DNA of 64,000 bases from Hyphomicrobiales bacterium (GTDB lineage Bacteria; Pseudomonadota; Alphaproteobacteria; Rhizobiales; RI-29). The DNA lies in the NCBI GenBank assembly GCA_016125495.1, contig WGLQ01000029.1, positions 1 to 64,000 on the forward strand, read 5' to 3'. Position numbers and translations under genes: made by a program. The notes below the pieces were generated by a model. That model had not been told where the DNA came from. It ran no database searches and saw only the letters and a list, made by a program, of their open reading frames with translations. This document shows, in pieces, positions 26,763 through 33,554 of this stretch; position 1 is the stretch's first letter, and the number at the start of each line of letters is the position of its first letter.

Positions 26763-28118
26763 ATGACATCGCCATTCGAGATTCCCGAAGGCAATTACCG
26801 CGGCCACCAGCGCCAGGATGTCTGGAAGATGGAGCCGGATCCGGAGCTGAGCGAGGTTGGTCCGGGGACGGATTGCGGCGAGTATCTGCGGCGCTACTGG
26901 ATGCCGGTGGCGATGACGAACCAGGTCGGCGATCTGCCCTACCGCATCCGCGTGCTGGGAGAGGATCTCGTTATCTTCCGCGAGAAGGGCGGCAAGCTCG
27001 GCCTCGTCCACCTGCACTGCGCCCACCGCAACATGTCGCTCGAATTCGGCATCATCGAGCACGGCGGCATTCGCTGCAGCTATCACGGATGGAAATACGG
27101 CAACGACGGCACGATCCTCGATACGCCCTGCGAGCCGCCGGCGAGCCAGGTCAAGCACAAGGCTTGCCTCGGCGCTTACCCCGTCATCGAATACAAGGGC
27201 TTGGCCTTCACCTACATGGGCCCGCCGTCGACCATGCCGCCGTTCCCCGTGTTCGACACGTTCGACGAGGAGGGCGACGAGATGATCCCCTACCTCATCA
27301 AATCGCCGTGCAACTGGCTGCAGGTGATGGAAAACGCGTGGGACCCGTTCCACGTCGTCTATCTGCACACCAAGGCGGTGCGCACCCAGTTCATCGAGGC
27401 CTTCGCCGAACTGCCGATGATCGAGTTCTTCGAGCGGCCCTACGGCAATTTCTACACGAACACCCGTCGCGTTGGTGACATCATCTGGCTGCGCATCCAC
27501 GACAAGATGCTGCCGAGCTTCACCCAGAACGGCGGCCATTTCCCTCTCCCCGAGGACTCGCGCTATTTCGGCCGCTGCGGCCTCTCGCGCTGGGTCACCC
27601 CGATCGACGACACCAACACCATGGTCATCGCCTGGCGACACTTCCGCGAGGGTGACGATCCGCGCGGCCTGACCAACAAGGCCGAGGTCGGCTACGGTAC
27701 GACCGACTTCTACGGCCAGGGTCCCGATCGCTCCTACGAGCAGCGCCAGCGCGATCCGGGCGATTACGACGCCTGGGTCTCGCAGGGCCCGAGGAACATT
27801 CACGCGCGGGAGAACATGGGCTTCACCGACCGCGGCGTCGGCAAGGTGCGGCGTGAATTGCGCGCGGCCATCCGCGCCGTCAAGGAAGGCAAGCCCGCCG
27901 TGCAGCCCTCGCTCTCCTTCAAGATGCCGATTCCGACCTACGGTGGTGACAGCATGCTTCGCATTCCGCCGCAGCCCGGCCGCGACGACGGTGCCGTGCT
28001 CAAGGAGGTCGCCCACAAGGTCGCGGAGATCTACATGTCGGCCGATCACCTCTCCGGCGCGGAACGCAAGGCGCACATCGTCTCCGAGCTGAAGAAGTAC
28101 GAGGCGAGCTGGGCATGA
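26763..28118 (+). CDS. Rieske oxygenase alpha subunit (phthalate-dioxygenase type)
   Basis: 451 aa from the ATG at 26763 with GGAGG 10 nt upstream. The Rieske cluster ligands are Cys86, His88, Cys105 and His108; the catalytic iron ligands lie in ENAWDPFHVVYLH (Asp194, His197, His202, with Asn191). The opening GEYLRRYWMPVA is typical of phthalate 4,5-dioxygenase-like enzymes acting on aromatics or N/O-methyl groups. Its stop overlaps the next gene by ATGA. No reductase gene is adjacent. Confidence 0.88.
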   Translation: MTSPFEIPEGNYRGHQRQDVWKMEPDPELSEVGPGTDCGEYLRRYWMPVAMTNQVGDLPYRIRVLGEDLVIFREKGGKLGLVHLHCAHRNMSLEFGIIEHGGIRCSYHGWKYGNDGTILDTPCEPPASQVKHKACLGAYPVIEYKGLAFTYMGPPSTMPPFPVFDTFDEEGDEMIPYLIKSPCNWLQVMENAWDPFHVVYLHTKAVRTQFIEAFAELPMIEFFERPYGNFYTNTRRVGDIIWLRIHDKMLPSFTQNGGHFPLPEDSRYFGRCGLSRWVTPIDDTNTMVIAWRHFREGDDPRGLTNKAEVGYGTTDFYGQGPDRSYEQRQRDPGDYDAWVSQGPRNIHARENMGFTDRGVGKVRRELRAAIRAVKEGKPAVQPSLSFKMPIPTYGGDSMLRIPPQPGRDDGAVLKEVAHKVAEIYMSADHLSGAERKAHIVSELKKYEASWA

Positions 28119-28753
28119 GCCGCGTTGCCATCAACCCCGGCCGTGTCGAATGGTCCGGAGAAAATCCCGGGATTTACCTGAAAGAGGACGCGGCGGGCGA
28201 TTATACCGCCCTGGCGCTCTTCTTTCGGGTCGTCCTCTCGCCGCATGGCCGTGGTCATGCGGCGATCGTTCTGGGTGCTCCCGGCGAGGCTCGCGGCTGG
28301 CCGTCCGTGCCGAATTTCATCCTCACCGATAACCAGCAGATGATGCGTTGGATCGTCGACGGATGGGTGCGCTACATGCCGACCTTCCTCGGTCGGGCGG
28401 GCCTCGGTGCGATGACTTGGCTCCACCTCGATTCCGTCGAGCGTCGGCCGGGTGATCTTTCGACGCGCTACAGTGAGGTCCTACGCGGCTCGGGTCTGGC
28501 GCTCGAATTGCGCTGGGAGGATATGGGCCCGCCCCTGCCCGTCGAGGTGACGCGCGAGAATTCGGCGACCAAGATGCACGAGATGTATTCGGTCTTCCTC
28601 GAGGCCCGCCGCGCCTCGATCGTCATCAATGGTACGCCCTTGCCGGGCGCGGTGCGCGAGCGCCAGTTCTTCGGGCGCACCATGAGCACGGCGTTTCTCG
28701 CCTTCTCGGAAACCTGGGTGACGCCCGCCGCGTCGCGCGACAAGGCCAGCTAG
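28115..28753 (+). CDS. Unrecognised protein, first of two tandem paralogues (X)
   Basis: 212 aa, no signal peptide or membrane helix. I do not recognise the family. It shares with the next protein an N-terminal motif W-[ST]-GENPGI (residues 13-20 here), ALFFRV near 35, a central WED and a C-terminal NG-PLPG plus FSETW. Its start overlaps the Rieske gene stop by ATGA, so it is translated with that oxygenase. Mostly beta-strand character by eye. Possible roles: oxygenase accessory subunit, small-molecule-binding protein, or isomerase; none is supported beyond position. Confidence 0.75.
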   Translation: MSRVAINPGRVEWSGENPGIYLKEDAAGDYTALALFFRVVLSPHGRGHAAIVLGAPGEARGWPSVPNFILTDNQQMMRWIVDGWVRYMPTFLGRAGLGAMTWLHLDSVERRPGDLSTRYSEVLRGSGLALELRWEDMGPPLPVEVTRENSATKMHEMYSVFLEARRASIVINGTPLPGAVRERQFFGRTMSTAFLAFSETWVTPAASRDKAS

Positions 28754-28762
28754 GAGCCCACC

Positions 28763-29395
28763 ATGCCGCTCTCCGAGCCGATCACGCCGGGCACCGTCGA
28801 CTGGACGGGGGAAAATCCCGGCATCCTGCTGAAGGACGACAGCGACGGGTTCGCCGCCATGGCGTTGTTCTTCCGCGTCGCCTGGTCGCCCGTCGGTCAG
28901 GGTCACGCCCTCCTATTATATGCGAGCCCGGCCGCGGCCGAGGCGCCCGCCGATGCGCCGAACGTCCTGCTTGCCGACAATCTGGCGCTCGCTGAATTCC
29001 TCCGGGACGGCTTCATCGCTCGGCTCGCCGCGTTCCGTCAGGCCCCGGCGTTCGGCGGTCTGCGGCTCCTCGAGGCGCGCGCCGCGGCACCCGAGGGCGA
29101 TCCCATGGGCGGGCGCTATGCAGAGACGATGACGACGGGTGAGCTTGCCGTCCAGCTCGTCTGGGAGGACCTCGAGGCCCCCATGGCGCTGGAGCTCTCG
29201 CCCGATCAGGTCGGCACCCGGGCACACACCATGTTTACCCTGCTCGTGCCCGCCCGCCGGGCCGCGATCCTCGTCAACGGCCGCCCGCTGCCCGGCCACG
29301 TCGGCAAGCGCGTGCAGGCCGGCATGGAAACCACGACCGCCTTCCTCTATTTCTCAGAAACGTGGATCATTCCGCCCGCCGCCGCGAACGGCTAG
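28763..29395 (+). CDS. Unrecognised protein, second of two tandem paralogues (Y)
   Basis: 210 aa. It aligns with protein X along its whole length: VDWTGENPGILLKDD, MALFFRVAWSP, QLVWEDLEAP, ILVNGRPLPG and FSETWIIPP. It starts 9 nt after X, with AGGAG overlapping the X stop codon. Divergence is strongest in the middle third, so the two may form a heteromer with different pockets. Function unknown; no export signal. Confidence 0.75.
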   Translation: MPLSEPITPGTVDWTGENPGILLKDDSDGFAAMALFFRVAWSPVGQGHALLLYASPAAAEAPADAPNVLLADNLALAEFLRDGFIARLAAFRQAPAFGGLRLLEARAAAPEGDPMGGRYAETMTTGELAVQLVWEDLEAPMALELSPDQVGTRAHTMFTLLVPARRAAILVNGRPLPGHVGKRVQAGMETTTAFLYFSETWIIPPAAANG

Positions 29396-29413
29396 GCCAC
29401 CGAGGACCGCCCG

Positions 29414-30631
29414 ATGCCCAGCTCCGAGCTCCATCCCGCCGATCGCCTGGCGTTCGACCGCGCGGTCACCGCCCAGCCCGTGTGGAACCGCCTTCAGACC
29501 GCCGCCGATGCGTTCGGCCTCGAGCGCAACGTGCTCCTGCATGCGGGACCGGCCTTCCGCTCGGCGGCCTCGATCTCGCCCCCGATCCTCAACTCGGCGA
29601 CGGTCGCGGCCGTCTACGAAGGCCTCGCCCCCGACTTCGAGCGCGCCGAGGACATGATCCGCGCCGGCGAGATCGTGCTCCGACCGGCCCAGGATCATGG
29701 CGTGGTGACGCCGCTCGCCGCCGTCGTCAGCGCCTCCATGCCTCTCCACGCGGTTTATGATGCCCATCGCGGCCAGGTGCGGACCTTCGCCCCGATCAAT
29801 GGCGGTTCGCGCCCGGCGCTGCGCCTTGGCCAACGCTCGATGGTGGTCCTCGAGCACATCCGCTGGCTGAACGACGCCTTCTGTGAGACGCTGGAGCGGG
29901 GCATCGCCGAGGGCATCGGCGTCATCCCGCTCGCCGTCGCCGGCCTTTCGGCGGGCGACGACTGCCACGGGCGCACCGTTGCCTCGACCGCGGCATGGAT
30001 CGAGGAACTCGAGGAGCGCTCCCCCGGCGGCATCCGCGATGCCGCTGCACTCGAATTCATGCGCGCGTCGCCGAGCCTCTTCCTCAATCTCTGGATGGCC
30101 GCCACCAAATGCATCATGACGGTCGCTTCCGGCGTCGCCGGTTCCGGCCTCGTGACGGCCGCCGGCGGCAACGGCCAGGAGACCGGTATCCAGGTATCGG
30201 GTCTGCCCGGCCGCTGGTTCATCGATCGCGCGGGGCCCCCTGTCGGCCGTCTCGATGTCGCCGTCCCGAATGATCGCGTCATGGGCGCCGTTGGCGACAG
30301 CGCCGTCGTCGAGGCCTTCGGGCTCGGCGCCATGGCGATCGATACTGCTCCCGAGCAGATGAAGGGCCTCGGGGAATTCCTCCCCGTCGACGCCGCCGAC
30401 CGCCGCGCACACCTGCGTCTCGGCATCCATCCCTACTTCCGTGCTCTCGATGTGCGGCTCGGCGTGTCGGCCCGCGCCGCCGCCGGTTTCGGTCGCGGCC
30501 CCGTCATCGCGCTCGGCATGATCGACCGCACGGGAGAGAAAGGCCGACTCGGTGGCGGCATCTACGACATGCCGGTCAATTCGTTCGCTGCGGCCGCGGC
30601 CGCACTCGACGAGAAGGGAGCCCACGCATGA
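29414..30631 (+). CDS. DUF1116 family protein (AllG/YlbE-like)
   Basis: 405 aa covering the whole DUF1116 family. Recognisable blocks include LLHAGPAF, PILNSATVAAVYEGLA, DHGVVTPLAAVVSASMP, GDDCHGRTVAS, SLFLNLWMAATK, GNGQETGIQVSGLPGRWF and GDSAVVEAFGLGAMA. In E. coli the YlbE member is one of three proteins of the oxamate carbamoyltransferase of allantoin breakdown. The partners (FdrA-like and DUF2877) are not in this window, so a different reaction or unlinked partners are possible. Its stop overlaps the amidase start by ATGA. Confidence 0.8.
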   Translation: MPSSELHPADRLAFDRAVTAQPVWNRLQTAADAFGLERNVLLHAGPAFRSAASISPPILNSATVAAVYEGLAPDFERAEDMIRAGEIVLRPAQDHGVVTPLAAVVSASMPLHAVYDAHRGQVRTFAPINGGSRPALRLGQRSMVVLEHIRWLNDAFCETLERGIAEGIGVIPLAVAGLSAGDDCHGRTVASTAAWIEELEERSPGGIRDAAALEFMRASPSLFLNLWMAATKCIMTVASGVAGSGLVTAAGGNGQETGIQVSGLPGRWFIDRAGPPVGRLDVAVPNDRVMGAVGDSAVVEAFGLGAMAIDTAPEQMKGLGEFLPVDAADRRAHLRLGIHPYFRALDVRLGVSARAAAGFGRGPVIALGMIDRTGEKGRLGGGIYDMPVNSFAAAAAALDEKGAHA

Positions 30632-31920
30632 CCGCCCCGCTCGCGCATCTCGGAGCGGCCGAGGTCGCGGCCTCGATCCGGGCCGGCATCACGACTGCCG
30701 AGGCCGTCATGCAGGCTTGCCTTTCCCGCATCTCCGAGCGCGAGGAAGCGGTCGGGGCTTTCATTTCCATCGACCCCGAGCGCGTGATCGCCGCGGCGAA
30801 GGCCGCCGACCAATCGCCGCCGGTTGGCCCCCTCCACGGCGTGCCCTTTGCCATCAAGGACATCATCGAGACCGCCGACCATCCGACCGGTTGGGGCTCG
30901 CGCGTCTACGCGGGTCGCCGGACGGGCCGCAATGCGAGCTGCGTCGAGTTGATGCTCCGGGCGGGCGCCGTTCCGGTCGGCAAGACGGTCAGCACCGAGT
31001 TCGCCTATTTTTCTCCTGGAAAGACCGCCAATCCCGTCAACCTCGGCCACACGCCCGGCGGCTCGTCGAGCGGCTCCGCCGCCGCCGTCGCCGATCGCAT
31101 GGTGCCGCTCGCCTTCGGTTCGCAGACGGCCGCCTCCCTGATCCGCCCGGCCGCCTATTGCGGGGTTCCGGGCTACAAGCCGACGCATGGCGACTTCGAC
31201 CTCGACGGTGTGATGGGTTTGGCTCCCAGCCTCGACACGCTCGGCGTCTATGCCCGCGATGTGACCGATTTCATCCTCGTTCGGGCCGCACTCTGCCACA
31301 GCGATCCCGCCGCTTCGGCCGGGTTCGAGGACCGCGCCCCCCGCATTGCCCTGATGCGTGGGCCGCACTGGTGGGAGGGGTCGCTGGAGATGCGCGATAC
31401 CTGCACCACGGCTCTCGCGAAGCTCGCCGCCGCTGGCGCCGAGACCGGCGAGCTTGCGCATCCCGACATCTTCGGAGATCTCACCGAAGCTCAGAAGACG
31501 GTGATGGCTTACGAAACCGCACGCACGCGGATCTACGAATATTCCCGCCACCGCTCGCAGGTGAGCGATCATTTCATCTCCCTGGTCGAAACCGGACTGG
31601 CCATCCCGCGCGCCGCATACGAGGCGGCTGTGCGCACCCGGGCCACTGCCCAGCGGATTCTCGAGCAGATGTTCATGGAGGTGGATGCCATTCTCGCTCC
31701 CGCTGCTCCGGGAGAGGCGCCCGCGGGGCTGGGGGCCACTGGCGATCCGCTCTACAGCCGCGCCTGGACGTTGTTGCAGGTGCCGTGCATTGCGTTGCCG
31801 TCAGGGACCGGGCCGAACGGTCTGCCGCTCGCGGTGCAACTCGTCGGCCGCCACGGCGGCGACGACCGTCTTCTCGCGGTGGCGGCCTGGGCCGCCGGAG
31901 TTCTTGCGCCGAAGTCTTGA
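30628..31920 (+). CDS. Amidase signature family hydrolase
   Basis: 430 aa. The Ser-cisSer-Lys triad is complete: Lys77 (FAIKD), Ser146 in GGSSSGS and nucleophile Ser170 in QTAASLIRPA. It hydrolyses a C-N bond of an amide, carbamate or similar compound in the cytoplasm. Overlap with the DUF1116 gene implies a shared pathway, perhaps hydrolysis of a carbamoyl-type intermediate; this is inference. Last gene of the operon; 93 nt separate it from soxB. Confidence 0.87.
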   Translation: MTAPLAHLGAAEVAASIRAGITTAEAVMQACLSRISEREEAVGAFISIDPERVIAAAKAADQSPPVGPLHGVPFAIKDIIETADHPTGWGSRVYAGRRTGRNASCVELMLRAGAVPVGKTVSTEFAYFSPGKTANPVNLGHTPGGSSSGSAAAVADRMVPLAFGSQTAASLIRPAAYCGVPGYKPTHGDFDLDGVMGLAPSLDTLGVYARDVTDFILVRAALCHSDPAASAGFEDRAPRIALMRGPHWWEGSLEMRDTCTTALAKLAAAGAETGELAHPDIFGDLTEAQKTVMAYETARTRIYEYSRHRSQVSDHFISLVETGLAIPRAAYEAAVRTRATAQRILEQMFMEVDAILAPAAPGEAPAGLGATGDPLYSRAWTLLQVPCIALPSGTGPNGLPLAVQLVGRHGGDDRLLAVAAWAAGVLAPKS

Positions 31921-32013
31921 GGGCGGTTGACAACGGCACCGGAACCGGCCGGGGCTGGCATGGTGCACGTCCGCCATCGAGTTCGAGGGGGACGGTGGGT
32001 ATTGGGGGATGCC

Positions 32014-33264
32014 GTGAAGCGCTATTCCATTTTCAGCTTGGCGCGAAATGCGCTCTCCGGGCACCAGAACTGGTGGGAGGCCTGGCGCAGCCCGCCGCTG
32101 AAGGAGGAATACGACGTCGTTGTCATCGGGGCCGGCGGCCATGGTCTCGCGACCGCCTATTATCTCGCCGCCCACCACGGCATCACCGACGTCGCGGTGC
32201 TGGACAAGGGCTGGCTCGGCGGCGGCAATGTTGCGCGCAACACCGTCACGATCCGCTCGAACTACATGCGCGACGCCAGCATTCCGTTCTTCGTCAAGAG
32301 CGTCGCGCTGTTCGATGGTCTGACCCGCGAACTCAACTTCAACCTGATGTACTCCAAGCGCAGCATGATCGACGTCATCCAGACGTATCCCAAGCTGCGT
32401 GAAATTCGCCGGCGCATGCTAACGATGGACCTTTATGGCTCCACCTACGAGCCGATTTCGGTCGAGGAATTGCGCCGCCGCATCCCACCCTTGACGGGCG
32501 GCGGTCCGGGCACCCGTCTGCCGATCGTCGCCGGCATGGTGCACACCGACGCTGCCGTCTGCCGCCACGATGCGGTCGCCTGGGGCTATGCCCGCGCGGC
32601 GGACTCGCGCGGCGTCGAGATGCATCAGAACACGCCCGTCACCTCCCTCCTGCGCGGACCGGATGGTGCCATTGCCGGTGTGGAGACGCCGCGCGGCCGC
32701 ATCAGGGCCAAGAAAGTCGCGGTCGTCGTCTCCGGTCACACGACGACGCTCACCGAGACGGTCGGCCTGCGGCTGCCGCTGCGAACTTTCAACCTGACCG
32801 CCTTCGTCTCCGAGCCGGTCAAGCCGCTCGTCGATGTCATCGTGAACTGCCCCGACATCGGCGTTTATCTGAGCCAGTCGGACAAGGGGGAACTGGTCAT
32901 CGGCGGTGCCCCCGATCCGGGCCAGTCGTTCCGCCGCGACATCAAGCAGACGGTCTTCGAGGATGCCGTCGCCGCGATGCTCGAACTCTTTCCATCCTTC
33001 CGGCGCCTCAAGATGCTGCGCCAATGGGGCGGTACGCTCGACATCGCGCACGATGCCTCCCCGATCGTCAGCCGCTCCGAGATTCCGGGTCTCTACATTT
33101 CCGCCGGTTGGTGGGGCGGCTTCAAGGCGATCCCCGCCGGCGGCTACACACTGGCCCACCTGATCGCCAACGACGAGCCCCATCCGCTCGTCGTCCCATT
33201 CTCCCTCGATCGCTTCCGGACGCTGGATTTCATCCTCGAGTCCGGTACGACCACCGCCCGCTGA
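32014..33264 (+). CDS. soxB: Sarcosine oxidase beta subunit
   Basis: 416 aa from the GTG at 32014, which has GGGGGA 4-5 nt upstream. The N-terminus (RYSIFSLARNALSGHQNWW) is diagnostic of the heterotetrameric enzyme, followed by the FAD motif GAGGHG (39-44). The beta subunit carries FAD and covalent FMN and oxidises sarcosine to glycine, passing a C1 unit to the alpha subunit. First gene of soxBDAG. Confidence 0.94.
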   Translation: MKRYSIFSLARNALSGHQNWWEAWRSPPLKEEYDVVVIGAGGHGLATAYYLAAHHGITDVAVLDKGWLGGGNVARNTVTIRSNYMRDASIPFFVKSVALFDGLTRELNFNLMYSKRSMIDVIQTYPKLREIRRRMLTMDLYGSTYEPISVEELRRRIPPLTGGGPGTRLPIVAGMVHTDAAVCRHDAVAWGYARAADSRGVEMHQNTPVTSLLRGPDGAIAGVETPRGRIRAKKVAVVVSGHTTTLTETVGLRLPLRTFNLTAFVSEPVKPLVDVIVNCPDIGVYLSQSDKGELVIGGAPDPGQSFRRDIKQTVFEDAVAAMLELFPSFRRLKMLRQWGGTLDIAHDASPIVSRSEIPGLYISAGWWGGFKAIPAGGYTLAHLIANDEPHPLVVPFSLDRFRTLDFILESGTTTAR

Positions 33265-33275
33265 GGTTTCCCGAC

Positions 33276-33554
33276 ATGCTCGTTGTGCCCTGCCCGTTCT
33301 GTGGCGAGAGGAACGAAAGCGAATTCGTCAATGCCGGCCCGTCGCGCCCGCGCCGTCCGGACGACCCGAATTCGCACGACGCGGCCGCCTGGGTGGATTA
33401 TCTGACGGTGCCGGAGAATCCGATGGGACCGGTCCTCGAAAGCTGGTGGCACATGCGCGGCTGCGGCATGTGGTTCAAACTGACTCGGGATACCGTGACG
33501 CATCAAATCCTCGTTGCGGATGCTGGCGCAGGGGCGGCGAGCCATGAAGCATAA
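33276..33554 (+). CDS. soxD: Sarcosine oxidase delta subunit
   Basis: 92 aa. CPFCGERNESEF at the N-terminus is the zinc-binding knuckle typical of the delta subunit, with C-terminal HMRGCGMWFKLTRDT. It is a structural subunit of the tetramer. It starts 11 nt after soxB and overlaps soxA by 11 nt. Confidence 0.92.
   Translation: MLVVPCPFCGERNESEFVNAGPSRPRRPDDPNSHDAAAWVDYLTVPENPMGPVLESWWHMRGCGMWFKLTRDTVTHQILVADAGAGAASHEA

Noticed and set aside
25135-26775. 546-codon minus-strand frame opposite the aldehyde dehydrogenase
   Set aside because: Catalytic Asn, Glu and Cys of the dehydrogenase are intact on the other strand; the antisense product has no features.
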